Notes: generated by a model not told the origin, from the sequence alone. Shown: positions 1 to 8,813, counted from the stretch's first letter. The stretch is 64,000 nucleotides of DNA from Caulobacter sp. (GCA_030645575.1 JAUSMJ010000081.1:1-64000); one strand, 5' to 3'. Made by a program: numbers and translations.

Positions 1-557
1 GCGCGCGCGGCCTCCGCCGTGGCGCCGACCGACTCGGCCCGCGCGCGCTCGGCGTCGCGGCGCGGAACCATGCCGGCGCCGACGAGCTGTTCGTAGCGCT
101 TCCAGTCGGCCCGGGCCCGGTCGGCCTGGGCGTCGGCGGCGGCGATCATCGTGGCGGCCTCGCGACTGGACGAGGCGGCCAGCGCCTCTTCCGCGCCCAG
201 GCGCGCCAGCGTGGCTTCAGCGGCGGCCACCGAGGCGTCGGCGGCCGCGAGATCGGCGCGCGCGGCCGCCACCCGCGCGGCATATTCCTGGGCGTCGAGC
301 CGGACCAGCGGCTGGCCCGCCGCCACGGCCTGGTTTTCCCTGACCAGCACCTCGGCCACCAGCCCGCGAACCTTCGGCGCGACATTGGTGCTGTCGGTCT
401 TCAGATAGGCGTTGTCGGTGGCTTCCCACGCCTTGGCCGAGCGCAGCCAGACCACGCCCGCGCCGCCGATCCCGACGGCCAGCGCCAGGACGATCAGCAC
501 CCTGAGTCGGCCGCCCTTCCCGGCCTTCGTCGGCGCCGGCGTGGCGGCGTCGCTCAT
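1..557 (-). CDS. HlyD/EmrA-family membrane fusion protein (partial, C-terminus outside window)
   Basis: This is the periplasmic adaptor of a tripartite efflux pump, linking an inner-membrane MFS exporter to an outer-membrane channel. Only the first 185 codons are present. A short cytoplasmic basic stretch is followed by one membrane segment at about residues 19-39, then 'ATDNAYLKTD', the usual EmrA entry into the first lipoyl half-motif (about 50-95). A long Ala/Arg/Glu-rich coiled-coil arm runs from about residue 95. The ATG overlaps the stop of the thioesterase gene (ATGA), so the two are translationally coupled. The DHA2 exporter transcribed divergently from 1702 is the obvious partner. 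The specific substrate cannot be inferred. Confidence 0.9.
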   Translation of the reverse strand, partial: MSDAATPAPTKAGKGGRLRVLIVLALAVGIGGAGVVWLRSAKAWEATDNAYLKTDSTNVAPKVRGLVAEVLVRENQAVAAGQPLVRLDAQEYAARVAAARADLAAADASVAAAEATLARLGAEEALAASSSREAATMIAAADAQADRARADWKRYEQLVGAGMVPRRDAERARAESVGATAEAAR

Positions 558-1024
558 CGGTCGAACACCAGGCAGGTGGTCGTGGCGCTGGCGTAGGCCC
601 GGCCCTCGAGATCGACGAGAGTGGCCTCGGCGAACGCGGCCCGGCGGCCCAGATGGGTGACCCGGCCCACGGCGCGCAGCGGGCCGGTCTTCTTCGTGAC
701 GGCCCGGTGGTAGGCGACCTTCAGCTCCAGCGTGGTGTAGCCCTGCCCGGCCGGCAGGCTTGCGTGCACCGCGCAGCCGACGGCGGAATCCAGCAGGGAT
801 GCGATGTAGCCGCCGTGCACCGTGCCGATCGGGTTGTAGTGCCGCTCGTCCGGCGTGCCGCCAAGGATCACCCGGCCGTCGATCAGCTCGACGTGGTCGA
901 AGTCAAGAGTCGCGGGCAGGCCCCGGGGCGGTCCGCCATGGGCGAAGATCTGCTGAATCTGTTCGAGGCCGGTCATTTCCGACAACGGTCTGGCCGGTCG
1001 TTCGGCCGTGGCGGTCTGGGTCAT
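554..1024 (-). CDS. PaaI-like hotdog-fold thioesterase
   Basis: This 156-residue protein is predicted to hydrolyse acyl- or aroyl-CoA thioesters. It has the PaaI/YdiI hotdog signature: 'NPIGTVHGGYIASLLDSA' opens the central helix, and 'LELKVAYHRAV' followed by 'RVTHLGRRAAFAEATL' forms the later strands. The start at 1024 is chosen because AAGGAT lies about 7 nt upstream; the frame is open further upstream but without a better start. It sits between the TetR gene (34 nt away) and the EmrA-like gene (ATGA overlap), so it probably belongs to the same drug- or acid-responsive operon. The substrate is unknown. Confidence 0.88.
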   Translation of the reverse strand: MTQTATAERPARPLSEMTGLEQIQQIFAHGGPPRGLPATLDFDHVELIDGRVILGGTPDERHYNPIGTVHGGYIASLLDSAVGCAVHASLPAGQGYTTLELKVAYHRAVTKKTGPLRAVGRVTHLGRRAAFAEATLVDLEGRAYASATTTCLVFDR

Positions 1025-1058
1025 GGGAGATCCTTTCGGGGAGGAAGGATGGATGGCG

Positions 1059-1640
1059 TCAGGCGCCGATGCGCGCCCTGAGATTTTCGCGGGCGGCCTC
1101 AAGCGTGCGACTGGACGAGGGGTGGTCGCCCAGGGCGCGGGCCACGAGAACCGCGCCCATCATTTCGGCGAACAGCGAGGCGGCCAGGGTCGCGCGGGCC
1201 TGGGCGTCTTCGCCGGGCAGCCGCTCGGCCATGGCGCCCAGCAGTCGCTCGAAATGGGCCCGGAACACCTTCGCCGCCGCCGAGTCCGATCGCGCGAAAT
1301 CGCCGCCCAGCGCCGCGATGGGACAGCCGGTGTCGATCCGGTCGCGGTGCGCGTCCGACACATAGAAATCGATGTAGCGGGCCAGGCCATCGACGCCCGG
1401 ATGGTCCTTGGTGGCCCGCGCCCACAGGGCCCGGCCGTCCTTGAAGGCCTCCTCGACGGCGGCGGCGAGCAGATCGTCCTTGGACTTGAAGTGCGCGTAG
1501 AACCCGCCGTGGGTCAGACCGGCCTCGGCCATCACCTCGGCCACGCCCAGCCGCTCCGGCCCGCGCGCGCGCAGCGCCCTGGCCGCGATGCCCAGCACCC
1601 GTTCCCGCGTCTCCTGCTTGTGCGTGCCGCTGTAGCGCAT
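1059..1640 (-). CDS. TetR-family transcriptional regulator
   Basis: This is a 193-residue one-component repressor. The N-terminal helix-turn-helix (about residues 12-58) reads 'RERVLGIAARALRARG' and then 'LTHGGFYAHFKSKDDLLAAA', a clear TetR recognition-helix pattern. The rest is a helical ligand-binding domain. The ATG at 1640 is preceded by GGAGGCGAGGC. It leads the TetR-thioesterase-EmrA operon and lies back to back with the DHA2 exporter gene, so it most likely represses both directions from the AT-rich 61-bp intergenic region. The ligand is unknown. Confidence 0.92.
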   Translation of the reverse strand: MRYSGTHKQETRERVLGIAARALRARGPERLGVAEVMAEAGLTHGGFYAHFKSKDDLLAAAVEEAFKDGRALWARATKDHPGVDGLARYIDFYVSDAHRDRIDTGCPIAALGGDFARSDSAAAKVFRAHFERLLGAMAERLPGEDAQARATLAASLFAEMMGAVLVARALGDHPSSSRTLEAARENLRARIGA

Positions 1641-1654
1641 TGCCTCGCCTCCGT

Positions 1655-1676
1655 TTATATGATGAGAATAATATAA
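1655..1676. promoter_or_regulatory. Candidate TetR operator in divergent promoter
   Basis: The short intergenic region between the TetR gene and the exporter is unusually AT-rich for this genome. It contains TTATAT and ATATAA as inverted arms around a 10-nt spacer. Position and symmetry fit an autoregulatory TetR operator overlapping both promoters. This is an inference from layout only. Confidence 0.4.
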
Positions 1677-1701
1677 TGATCGAATATTGCAAGGGCGCCC
1701 C

Positions 1702-3288
1702 GTGACCGACGCAGCCGTCCCCGCTCCGGCGAGCGCCGCCAACCTGCCCGACCGAGTCAAGCTGATGGTCTTCGGCCTGATGGCGTTCGGTCAGTTCATG
1801 GCCCTGCTGGACATCCAGATCGTCGCCGGCTCCCTGAACAGCATCCAGGCGGGACTGTCGGCCGGGCCGGACGAGATCGCCTGGGTGCAGACGGCCTATC
1901 TGATGGCGGAGATCGTCATGATCCCGCTGGCCGCCTTCCTGTCGCAGGCCGTATCGACCCGCTGGCTGTTCGCCGGTTCGGCCGCCCTGTTCACCCTGGC
2001 CAGCCTGATGTGCGGCTTCGCCTGGGACATCGACTCGATGATTTTCTTCCGGGCCCTGCAGGGCTTTGTCGGCGGGGCCATGGTGCCCACCGTTTTCGCC
2101 ACGGGCTTTGCGATGTTCGACGGTCCCCGCCGGGCGCTGGTGCCGGCCATCCTGGGCGTGGTCTCGACCCTGGCGCCGACGCTGGGACCAACGGTCGGCG
2201 GCCTGATCACCGAGATCGCCGACTGGCGCTGGCTGTTCTTCATCAATGTGATCCCGGGTCTGGCCATCGCCATCCTGCTGCCGATGCTGGGCAAGCTGGA
2301 TGAGGCCGAGCCGGCGATGCTCAGACGCATCGACTGGACCCATGTCGGCTCGCTGGCCCTGTTCCTGGGCGCGTTCCAGTACGTGCTGGAAGAGGGCCCG
2401 CGGCATGAGTGGTTCACCGACGTGAGCGTCACGACCGCCGCCTGGCTGTCCTTCGTCGGCGCGGTGGTGTTTTTCGAGCGGTCGTTCTTCTCGCCCAATC
2501 CGGTCCTGCGGCTGAGTCCGTTCCGGCGGCCGACCTTCGCCATGGCCTGCGCGCTGAACCTGGTGATCGGCTTCGGACTCTACGGCGCGACCTATCTGAC
2601 GCCGGTGTTTCTCGGCCGGATCGACGGCTATTCCAGCCTGCAGATCGGGGTGACCGTGTTCGTCACCGGCGTGTTCATGTTCTTCGGCGCGCCGATCGCC
2701 GCGAGGCTGTCGACGCGCGTGGATCAGCGGATCGTCATCGCGGTCGGCTTCTGCCTGTTCGCGCTCGGCCTGTGGATGATGTCCCAGATCACCGCCGACT
2801 GGGGCTACTGGAACTTCTTCCTGCCGCAGGGGGTGCGCGGCTTCGCCACCCTGCTGTGCATCGTGCCGTCCGTGGGGATGGCGCTGAATGGCGTCGCGCC
2901 GACCGAGCTGCGCTACGCCTCGGGACTGTTCAACCTGTCGCGCAACATGGGCGGGGCGGTCGGGATCGCGGTCACCACCACCTGGCTGGGCGACTTCGCG
3001 CGGCTGCACGCCCTGCGGCTGACCGAGGGCATGTCCGCGTCGCCCGACCGGGCCGTCGAGGTGTTCGCCCAGCTCGGGCGCCAGGTCTCATCGACGACGT
3101 CGGACGCGGCGCACGCCGCCGCCCTGGTCCAGGGCGAGGTGGCGCGCCTGATCGGTCGCGAAGCGCTGACGCTGGCGTTCAACGACATCTTTCACCTGAT
3201 GGCCTGGATGTTCCTGGCGGCCCTGCTGCTGGTCCCCTTCGCGAAGGCCGAGCCGGTCGGGCCGGCGCCGGCGGGTTCGGAGCACTAG
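1702..3288 (+). CDS. DHA2-family MFS multidrug exporter (EmrB-like)
   Basis: This is a proton-driven inner-membrane exporter of 528 residues with about 14 hydrophobic segments, the DHA2 pattern. 'ALLDIQIV' in TM1 is the usual DHA2 motif-D position, and 'LGPTVGGLI' in TM5 is the antiporter motif C. The GTG at 1702 is preferred because AAGGG lies just upstream; an in-frame TTG at 1687 is possible. It is divergent from the TetR-thioesterase-EmrA operon and should pair with that membrane fusion protein. Splitting the pump across a divergent promoter lets one regulator control both halves. Confidence 0.93.
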   Translation: MTDAAVPAPASAANLPDRVKLMVFGLMAFGQFMALLDIQIVAGSLNSIQAGLSAGPDEIAWVQTAYLMAEIVMIPLAAFLSQAVSTRWLFAGSAALFTLASLMCGFAWDIDSMIFFRALQGFVGGAMVPTVFATGFAMFDGPRRALVPAILGVVSTLAPTLGPTVGGLITEIADWRWLFFINVIPGLAIAILLPMLGKLDEAEPAMLRRIDWTHVGSLALFLGAFQYVLEEGPRHEWFTDVSVTTAAWLSFVGAVVFFERSFFSPNPVLRLSPFRRPTFAMACALNLVIGFGLYGATYLTPVFLGRIDGYSSLQIGVTVFVTGVFMFFGAPIAARLSTRVDQRIVIAVGFCLFALGLWMMSQITADWGYWNFFLPQGVRGFATLLCIVPSVGMALNGVAPTELRYASGLFNLSRNMGGAVGIAVTTTWLGDFARLHALRLTEGMSASPDRAVEVFAQLGRQVSSTTSDAAHAAALVQGEVARLIGREALTLAFNDIFHLMAWMFLAALLLVPFAKAEPVGPAPAGSEH

Positions 3289-3356
3289 ATGTTCAATCCC
3301 GATGTCAGGCAGCCTGAAGATGGCCAGAAGCGCCCGGGCTCCGTTGTCCGTGCTTT

Positions 3357-3890
3357 TCAGTGCTTGTCGGTCAGGCTGGCCAGCCAGTCCATCAGGGCCA
3401 GCAGCACGCCGGAGACGACGAAGGTCAGGTGGACCACGACCAGCCACAGCAGCCGGGTCTGATCCACCGGCGCGCCGGCCTCGGAGGTCTCGAGGAAGGC
3501 CTTGAGCAGGGCGATGGCCGAGATGGCCACGATCGAGGCCACCAGCTTCATCTTCAGGCCGGAGAAATCGACCGTGCCCATCCAGCTGGGCCGGTCGCTA
3601 TGGTCGCCGATGTCGAACTTGGAGACGAAGTTCTCGTAGCCCGAGAAGATCACGATCAGCACCAGGTTGCCGGCCAGCGACAGGTCGATCAGCGACAGGG
3701 CCAGCAGAATGGCGTCCTCGGGTCTGGCGTGGCCCGAGAGGATCGGCGGCACGGCGTGCAACAGCTCCTGGCCGAAGATGACGATCAGGGCCATCAGCCC
3801 GACCACCAGCCCGACATACATCGGCGCCATCAGCCAGCGGGACGCGAACAGGCCGCGCTCCAGCACGCGTTCGATCAGGGGCTTGGTCAT
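3357..3890 (-). CDS. UPF0114 (YqhA-like) inner-membrane protein
   Basis: This 177-residue integral membrane protein has three to four hydrophobic segments (about residues 18-40, 62-85, 115-135 and 148-170). The sequence matches the UPF0114/YqhA family closely: 'ERGLFASRWLMAPMYVGL' at the N-terminus, 'IDLSLAGNLVLIVIFSGYENFVSK' in the middle and 'LKMKLVASIVAISAI' later. Family length is usually 160-190 residues. The function of the family is not established. It lies convergent to the exporter gene, with a separate start preceded by AAGGAGACTCC. Confidence 0.93.
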   Translation of the reverse strand: MTKPLIERVLERGLFASRWLMAPMYVGLVVGLMALIVIFGQELLHAVPPILSGHARPEDAILLALSLIDLSLAGNLVLIVIFSGYENFVSKFDIGDHSDRPSWMGTVDFSGLKMKLVASIVAISAIALLKAFLETSEAGAPVDQTRLLWLVVVHLTFVVSGVLLALMDWLASLTDKH

Positions 3891-3910
3891 GGAGTCTCCT
3901 TCAGGTCTCC

Positions 3911-4192
3911 CTAATTAGGGACCGGCGCGGCGGGAGCAAGCCCGTCCCGCCAGCCGAAGGCCAGTCGGGTCACCACCGGACAGGCCAGCAGGCGCCGGGC
4001 CAGGGTCTCGGCGCGATGGTCGCCGGCGTCGTCGATCTCCAGCCGGATGGCCAGGCCGTCATCGCCGGGCTCGGCCTCGACGCGCCGCAGCCGCGCCTGC
4101 AGCAGGGTGACGACGTTCAGCACCCGCACCAGCGCGTCCGGCTCGTCCGCGGCGCCGACGAGGAACAGCCGCCGTTTGCCATCCGGTTTCAC
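3911..4192 (-). CDS. Small ACT-like (IlvM-like) regulatory protein
   Basis: This 93-residue protein has a probable beta-alpha-beta-beta-alpha-beta ACT layout. The segment 'LVRVLNVVTLLQARLRRVEAEP', followed by a charged strand and then 'ALARRLLACPVVTRLAFGW' style helix-strand, resembles the acetolactate synthase small subunit IlvM ('LERVLRVVRHRGF...'). The GTG start overlaps the stop of the preceding 95-residue gene (GTGA), so the two are probably coupled and may form a complex. No large catalytic subunit is nearby. The role in amino-acid sensing is inferred from fold resemblance and from the attenuator-like leader upstream. Confidence 0.6.
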   Translation of the reverse strand: MKPDGKRRLFLVGAADEPDALVRVLNVVTLLQARLRRVEAEPGDDGLAIRLEIDDAGDHRAETLARRLLACPVVTRLAFGWRDGLAPAAPVPN

Positions 4193-4476
4193 GACCGCCC
4201 CCAGACATGCTCAACGCGCGAGGACCGCACGCCCGGGCGGGCGGCCAGGTGGTCGGCCAGGCTGACCGCGCCCGCCTCGTCGAGACGGCGCACGCGCAGC
4301 ACGCCTTCCACCAGGCGCCCCACGGTGCTGAGGCTCAGGGTGCAGACCTCGGCCGTGCTGGCGGCGAGACTCAGCCGCGCGGCGTCGAGCGCCTGGGCCA
4401 CGTCGTCGGCGGTGAAGCGCAGCACGTGGCGGGCCTCGGGATTGGCGTCGAGCGAGGATGAACTGGGAAGGGGCAT
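4189..4476 (-). CDS. Small ACT-like protein, first gene behind an attenuator
   Basis: This 95-residue protein was not recognised by name. It contains 'HVLRFTADDVAQALDAARLSL' and then 'VCTLSLSTVGRLVEGVLRVRRL', a strand-helix-strand pattern that, like its neighbour, resembles a degenerate ACT domain. The ATG at 4476 is chosen because AAAGGA lies upstream at good spacing. It is the first gene after an intrinsic terminator-like hairpin and a Thr-rich leader ORF, and it overlaps the next small gene by 4 nt. The pair looks like a two-component regulatory module rather than enzymes. Confidence 0.6.
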   Translation of the reverse strand: MPLPSSSSLDANPEARHVLRFTADDVAQALDAARLSLAASTAEVCTLSLSTVGRLVEGVLRVRRLDEAGAVSLADHLAARPGVRSSRVEHVWGRS

Positions 4477-4520
4477 GGTCGGGGTCCTTTGGCTGGGTTT
4501 GAAACCGGCCGACCGCACAA

Positions 4521-4560
4521 CAAAAAACCCCGCGTCCGTTTCCGGAGCGGGGCTTTTTGA
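4521..4560 (-). terminator. Attenuator-type intrinsic terminator
   Basis: On the minus strand a stem GCCCCGC / GCGGGG, with an inner TCCG-GAAA-CGGA tetraloop stem, is followed directly by six T residues. It lies only about 45 nt before the first ACT-like gene, not after a gene, so it is placed to stop transcription prematurely. The end of the leader ORF contains CCGGAGC, complementary to GCTCCGG in the upper part of the terminator, so an alternative antiterminator pairing is possible. Confidence 0.65.
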
Positions 4561-4582
4561 TCTTGCGATCCGCCGGCGAAGG

Positions 4583-4714
4583 TCAGGTCGCGCGGCAAAG
4601 CTCCGGTCCGGAAGGATCGGTCATAATTTTGCTGGTCTTCGACATGAGCGCGCAGGCCGTCATCGCCCCGGCGGGGGCGGCGGTGGTCGCGGCGGTGGTG
4701 AAGCGGGTGCTCAT
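4583..4714 (-). CDS. Thr-rich leader peptide (putative attenuation leader)
   Basis: This is an ATG-started ORF of 43 codons, ending about 30 nt before the terminator hairpin. It begins 'MSTRFTTAATTAAPAGAMTA'. Nine of 43 residues are threonine, with TT pairs at residues 6-7 and 10-11; alanine is also common. There is no strong Shine-Dalgarno. A TTGCCT / TATCCC pair 17 nt apart, ending some 10 nt before the ATG, would give an almost leaderless transcript. The arrangement is that of amino-acid-biosynthetic attenuation leaders, with threonine (an isoleucine precursor) the best guess for the sensed residue. The peptide itself has no expected function. Confidence 0.5.
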   Translation of the reverse strand: MSTRFTTAATTAAPAGAMTACALMSKTSKIMTDPSGPELCRAT

Positions 4715-4765
4715 GTCAGGGGCAGGGATAGGCGGGAACGAGAGGTGAGGCAAGGGCGCGGAGCC

Positions 4766-4849
4766 GGGGACTGCTTCTCGTAGCGTAGCTGTCCCCCATT
4801 GCAGCGCGTGGCAACAGGGACAGCTACCGGCTCCGCCGGAAGCAGTCCC
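4766..4849. repeat. Palindromic REP-like pair
   Basis: Two units face each other: GGGACTGCTTC...GTAGCTGTCCC, and its reverse complement GGGACAGCTAC...GAAGCAGTCCC about 20 nt on. Together they form a large imperfect hairpin between the pheT stop and the attenuator leader. The GGGAC/GTCCC outer ends resemble those flanking the RAYT transposase near 30 kb. It could also act as the terminator or mRNA-end structure for pheT. Confidence 0.6.
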
Positions 4850-4858
4850 TAGGCCGAC

Positions 4859-7258
4859 CTACCCCCGCAACCGTCCCCCAACCTTCTCGGCCGCCGCGAC
4901 GATCCTGGCCGAGACGGCCTCGATCTCGGCTTCGGCGAGGGTCTTCTCGCGCGGCTGGAGCACGACCTCGATGGCGATCGACTTGTGGCCCTCCGGCACG
5001 CCGGCGCCCTGGTAGACGTCGAACACCCGGGCCGAGGCGATCAGCGCCTTGTCGGCGCCGGCCACGGCCCTGACCAGATCGCCGGCCGGCTTGGCCGCAT
5101 CGACGAGGAAGGCGAAGTCGCGGCTCAGCGGCATCAGCGCCGGCAGGTCCGCCGCGGGGCGGCCCTTGCCCCTGCGTTTGGGCTCCGGAATCGCCTCGAC
5201 CTGGATCTCGAAGGCGTAGACCGGGCCATCGACGTCCAGCGCCTTGAGCACGGCCGGATGCAGTTCGCCGAACTCGGCCAGCACGGCCTTGGGCCCCAGC
5301 TGCAGCCGGGCCGAGCGGCCGGGGTGCCACCAGGACGCGGCCGAGCCCTGGGCCGTCTGCAGCGAGGCGACGGGCGCGCCCAGCTCCTCCAGCAGGGCCA
5401 TCAGGTCGGCCTTGACGGTGAACAGGTCGTCGCCGGCGCGCCTGTCCCAGCCACGCGGCGCGTGCGGGGCCAGGATGGCGGCGATGACCAGCCGCTGGTC
5501 CTGCGGCCGGTCGCCGGCGAACACCGGTCCGACCTCGAACAGCGCCGCGTCGGGGAAACCCCGGCGGGCGTTGCGGCCGGCCGCCTCGATCAGCCCGGGC
5601 AGCACCGAGGGCCGCATGGTGTCGATCTCGACCGACATCGGATTGGCCAGAACCAGTTCATCCGCCCCGCCGCCGAACAACTTGGCCACGGCATTGCGGG
5701 TGAACGACCAGGTCAGCAGCTCGCTGTAGCCGGCCGCCGCCAGCGCGCGCCGGGCGATGCGGGCGCGGTTCTGGCGCGCGGTCAGCACGCCGCCGGCCGG
5801 GCGGGCCGTCTCTGGCAGCGGCGTGGCCGGCAGGGCGTCGTAGCCGGCGATGCGGGCGACCTCCTCGACCAGGTCGGCCTTGCCCTCGACGTCGCGCCGC
5901 CAGGTCGGCGGGGTGACGGTCCAGGTCGCGCCGGCCCGGTCGATGCCGAAGCCGAGCGTTTCCAGGATCTGCGCCGACCGGTCGGCCGGGATGGTCAGGC
6001 CCGACAGCTGGCGCACATAGTCGGGGTCGAAGGCGACCACGGCGGGCGGCGCGGGGGCCTCGCCGGCGACCACGACGTCAGACGGCTCGCCGCCGCACAG
6101 CTCCAGGATCAGCCGGGTGGCCAGCTCCAGGCCGCCGACCACGAAGCCGGTATCGACGCCCCGGGCGAAGCGGTACTGGGCGTCGGAGGTGATGCCGGTG
6201 TCGCGACCGGTCTGGGCCGTGATGATCGGGTCGAACCAGGCGCTCTCGACGAACACCTCGGTGGTCTCGTTCGAACAGCCCGTGCTCTCGCCGCCCATGA
6301 TGCCGCCCAGGCCGATCGGGCGCTCGCCGCCGGCGTCGGCGATGACGCTCATCCGCGGGCCCAGGTCATAGGTCTTGCCGTCCAGCGCGATCAGGTGCTC
6401 GTCGCCATGCTCGCTGTGGTGGCCCAGCCGCGCCTCGATCGTCGTCCCGACCAGCCTGGCGGCGTCATAGACGTGCAGCGGCCGGGCGCGGTCGTAGGTG
6501 ATCAGGTTGGTGATATCGACCAGGGTGTTGATCGGGCGCAGGCCGATAGCCTTCAACCGCGCCTGCAGCCAGGCGGGCGAAGGGCCGTTCTTCACACCGC
6601 GGATCAGCCGGCCGGCGAACAGGCGGCAGGCGTCGCCATCGACCTTCACCGAGATCGGCGAGGGGAACTTGCCGGGAACCGGCGCCACCGACAGGTCGCG
6701 CAGGGTTCCGAGGCCCGCGGCCGACAGGTCGCGCGCGATGCCGGCGACGCCCAGCCAGTCGGGGCGGTTGGGCGTGACTTCGAAGTCTATCACCGCCTCC
6801 AGCCCCAGGGCCACGGCGGCGGGGGTTCCCACCGCCAGCCCGTCGTCGAGGTCGAGGATGCCGTCGGACTCCTCGGCGGTCTCCATCTCGGCGGCCGAGC
6901 AGAGCATGCCGTTGGAGACCACGCCGCGCACCGGCTTCTCGACCAGGGTCACGCCCAGGCCCGGCACATAGCTGCCGATCGGGGCGTAGACGGTCGTCAG
7001 GCCGGCCCGGGCGTTGGGCGCCCCGCAGACGATCTCCTTGCGGCCGTCGATCGTATCGACCTGGCAGACGCGCAGACGGTCGGCGTTGGGGTGCTGCACG
7101 GCCTCTACGATCTTCGCCACCGTGAACGCCGCGAGCTTGGTCGCCGGGTCGATGACGTGCTCGACCTCGAGGCCGGCCATGGTCATGGCCTCGACGACCC
7201 GGGCCGTCGTGGCGTCGGTGTCGAGATGCTCCCTGAGCCAGGAAAGGGTGAACTTCAT
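4859..7258 (-). CDS. pheT: Phenylalanine--tRNA ligase beta subunit
   Basis: This is the beta chain of the (alpha-beta)2 enzyme that charges tRNA-Phe; it carries editing and tRNA-binding domains. At 799 residues it has normal bacterial length. Visible parts in order are the N-terminal [12 protein letters not shown], the EMAP/OB tRNA-binding domain (about 40-150, '[14 protein letters not shown]'), the B3/B4 editing region with '[15 protein letters not shown]', the B5 region, and a C-terminal anticodon-binding domain with '[13 protein letters not shown]'. The ATG overlaps the stop of the 129-residue gene upstream (ATGA), so pheS, that gene and pheT are one coupled operon. Confidence 0.98.
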   Translation of the reverse strand: MKFTLSWLREHLDTDATTARVVEAMTMAGLEVEHVIDPATKLAAFTVAKIVEAVQHPNADRLRVCQVDTIDGRKEIVCGAPNARAGLTTVYAPIGSYVPGLGVTLVEKPVRGVVSNGMLCSAAEMETAEESDGILDLDDGLAVGTPAAVALGLEAVIDFEVTPNRPDWLGVAGIARDLSAAGLGTLRDLSVAPVPGKFPSPISVKVDGDACRLFAGRLIRGVKNGPSPAWLQARLKAIGLRPINTLVDITNLITYDRARPLHVYDAARLVGTTIEARLGHHSEHGDEHLIALDGKTYDLGPRMSVIADAGGERPIGLGGIMGGESTGCSNETTEVFVESAWFDPIITAQTGRDTGITSDAQYRFARGVDTGFVVGGLELATRLILELCGGEPSDVVVAGEAPAPPAVVAFDPDYVRQLSGLTIPADRSAQILETLGFGIDRAGATWTVTPPTWRRDVEGKADLVEEVARIAGYDALPATPLPETARPAGGVLTARQNRARIARRALAAAGYSELLTWSFTRNAVAKLFGGGADELVLANPMSVEIDTMRPSVLPGLIEAAGRNARRGFPDAALFEVGPVFAGDRPQDQRLVIAAILAPHAPRGWDRRAGDDLFTVKADLMALLEELGAPVASLQTAQGSAASWWHPGRSARLQLGPKAVLAEFGELHPAVLKALDVDGPVYAFEIQVEAIPEPKRRGKGRPAADLPALMPLSRDFAFLVDAAKPAGDLVRAVAGADKALIASARVFDVYQGAGVPEGHKSIAIEVVLQPREKTLAEAEIEAVSARIVAAAEKVGGRLRG

Positions 7259-7644
7259 GGGTGGGTCTTCAACGCCAGGATCTGTTGCAGGAAGGCTTCG
7301 GGGCCGGTGAAACCGGTGGCGAAGAACGAGCAGCCCTTGAACTGGCAGTTGCGGAACGGGATCGCCCCGACCACGCCGGTGGTCGAAGCCGTGCGCCAGA
7401 CGATCCGGCCGACGTCACCGCCCGTGTAGCCGAAGTCGGTCGAGTCGAAGTTGACCCCGCTCAGCACGGCGACCACCGCCGGTCCCTCGAGCCGGCAGTT
7501 GGTGAAGGTGCGGTCCTCGATGACCATCTGACCGCCGCGCACGCACTCGCGGTACAGCTCGAACAGGGACATGGCCTGGCCGTTGAAAGCCTTGGCCGAG
7601 AGAGTCTCCGCCAGGACCCAGGGTGTCTGTTGATCGTCCGACAT
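7255..7644 (-). CDS. Hypothetical protein between pheS and pheT (pentapeptide-like)
   Basis: This 129-residue protein was not recognised. It is locked between pheS and pheT by ATGA overlaps at both ends, so it must be co-translated with both subunits. Residues about 42-75 and 95-115 contain runs such as '[18 protein letters not shown]' and '[18 protein letters not shown]', in which F/C/L recur every five residues, as in pentapeptide-repeat right-handed helices. No signal peptide or membrane segment is seen. A structural or regulatory link to the synthetase is inferred from position only; it may simply be a stable hitchhiker. Confidence 0.85.
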   Translation of the reverse strand: MSDDQQTPWVLAETLSAKAFNGQAMSLFELYRECVRGGQMVIEDRTFTNCRLEGPAVVAVLSGVNFDSTDFGYTGGDVGRIVWRTASTTGVVGAIPFRNCQFKGCSFFATGFTGPEAFLQQILALKTHP

Positions 7645-8756
7645 CAGCTCAATCCTGTCGCGGGGTTGGGGGCGGCGAAGGCGGAGAAGCCGTAGTGGCG
7701 CAGCCACCGGGTATCGCCCTCGAACATGTCTCTCAGGTCCGGCATGCCGTACTTCAACATGCCCAGGCGGTCGATCCCCAGGCCGAAGGCGAAGCCCTGG
7801 TAGACGTCGGGGTCGATGCCGCACAGGCGCAGCACATTGGGATGGACCATCCCGCAGCCGAGGATCTCCAGCCAGTCGCTGCCGGTTCCGATCCTGATCT
7901 CGCCGCCCGACCGGTCGCAGCCGATGTCCATCTCCGCGCTCGGTTCGGTGAACGGGAAGTGGTGCGGCCGGAACCGGCTGACCACGCCCTCGACCTCGAA
8001 GAAGCGGGCGATGAAGGTCTCCAGCGTCCACTTCAGGTGGCCCATGTGGATGCCCTTGTCGATGACCAGGCCTTCCATCTGGTGGAACATCGGCGAATGG
8101 GTCGCGTCGCTGTCGCAGCGATAGGTGCGGCCGGGCACGACGATGCGGATCGGCGGCTCGATGGTCGTGGCGATCCACGGCGCGGCGGGCTTCTCGTTGG
8201 TGCGCTGCATGGCGCGCACCTGCACGGGGCTGGTGTGGGTGCGCAGCAGCTTGCGCTCCCCGTCCGGGCCCGGGTTGAAGAAGAAGGTGTCGTGCATCTC
8301 CCGCGCCGGGTGCTTCTCGGGGAAGTTCAGGGCGGTGAAGTTGTTGAAGTCGGTCTCGATGTCCGGGCCTTCGGCGACGGCGAAGCCCATCTCGGCGAAG
8401 ATCGAGATCATCTCGTCCTGCACCTGCATGGTCGGATGCACCGAGCCCTTGCGGCGCGGCGGCGCGGGCAGGGTCAGGTCGAGGGTCTCGGCGGCCAGCC
8501 GGGCGTCGAGCTCGGCGGCCTCCAGCGCGGCCTTGCGCTCGCCCAGGGCGGCGGCCACGCGGTCGCGCAGGCCGTTGATCGCCGGGCCCGCCTCGCGGCG
8601 CTCGTCGGGGCTCATCGAGCCCAGGGTCTTGAGCAGGCCCGAGATCGAGCCCGACTTGCCCAGGGCGGCGACGCGAAGGGCCTCCAGCGCGGCGACATCC
8701 GGCGCGGCGGCGACCTGTGCCGACAGGTCGGCTTCGAGTGTGGTGAGATCGGTCAT
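7644..8756 (-). CDS. pheS: Phenylalanine--tRNA ligase alpha subunit
   Basis: This is the catalytic class II chain of 370 residues. Motif 2/3 landmarks are present: '[14 protein letters not shown]', '[13 protein letters not shown]' (the classical PheS THTSPVQ), '[12 protein letters not shown]' and, near the C-terminus, '[22 protein letters not shown]'. The N-terminal 90 residues form the expected coiled coil. The ATG at 8756 ([11 protein letters not shown]) fits the family start. Its stop overlaps the next gene (ATGA). It is the first gene of pheS-X-pheT and lies downstream of rplT behind a terminator. Confidence 0.98.
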   Translation of the reverse strand: MTDLTTLEADLSAQVAAAPDVAALEALRVAALGKSGSISGLLKTLGSMSPDERREAGPAINGLRDRVAAALGERKAALEAAELDARLAAETLDLTLPAPPRRKGSVHPTMQVQDEMISIFAEMGFAVAEGPDIETDFNNFTALNFPEKHPAREMHDTFFFNPGPDGERKLLRTHTSPVQVRAMQRTNEKPAAPWIATTIEPPIRIVVPGRTYRCDSDATHSPMFHQMEGLVIDKGIHMGHLKWTLETFIARFFEVEGVVSRFRPHHFPFTEPSAEMDIGCDRSGGEIRIGTGSDWLEILGCGMVHPNVLRLCGIDPDVYQGFAFGLGIDRLGMLKYGMPDLRDMFEGDTRWLRHYGFSAFAAPNPATGLS

Positions 8757-8813
8757 GTGCGGCTGTGGTCTAGAGCATTCGGGAAGGGGGCGAAATGGGG
8801 CGCTGATCCAGTT

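Noticed and set aside
1099-3009. A 636-codon minus-strand open frame opposite the MFS exporter gene
   Set aside because: It is the antisense shadow of the exporter and TetR genes. High GC keeps it open; its Gln/Arg/His/Gly-rich composition is not protein-like and the plus-strand frame has clear transmembrane and motif content.
4985-7429. An 814-codon plus-strand open frame across pheT
   Set aside because: It lies opposite a clearly recognisable pheT and has a low-complexity Gly/Gln/Val/Arg composition without domains.
7255-8178. A 307-codon frame covering the gene between pheS and pheT and part of pheS
   Set aside because: Its first ~178 codons are an out-of-frame reading of pheS. Only the part from 7644 (MSDDQQ) is a gene.
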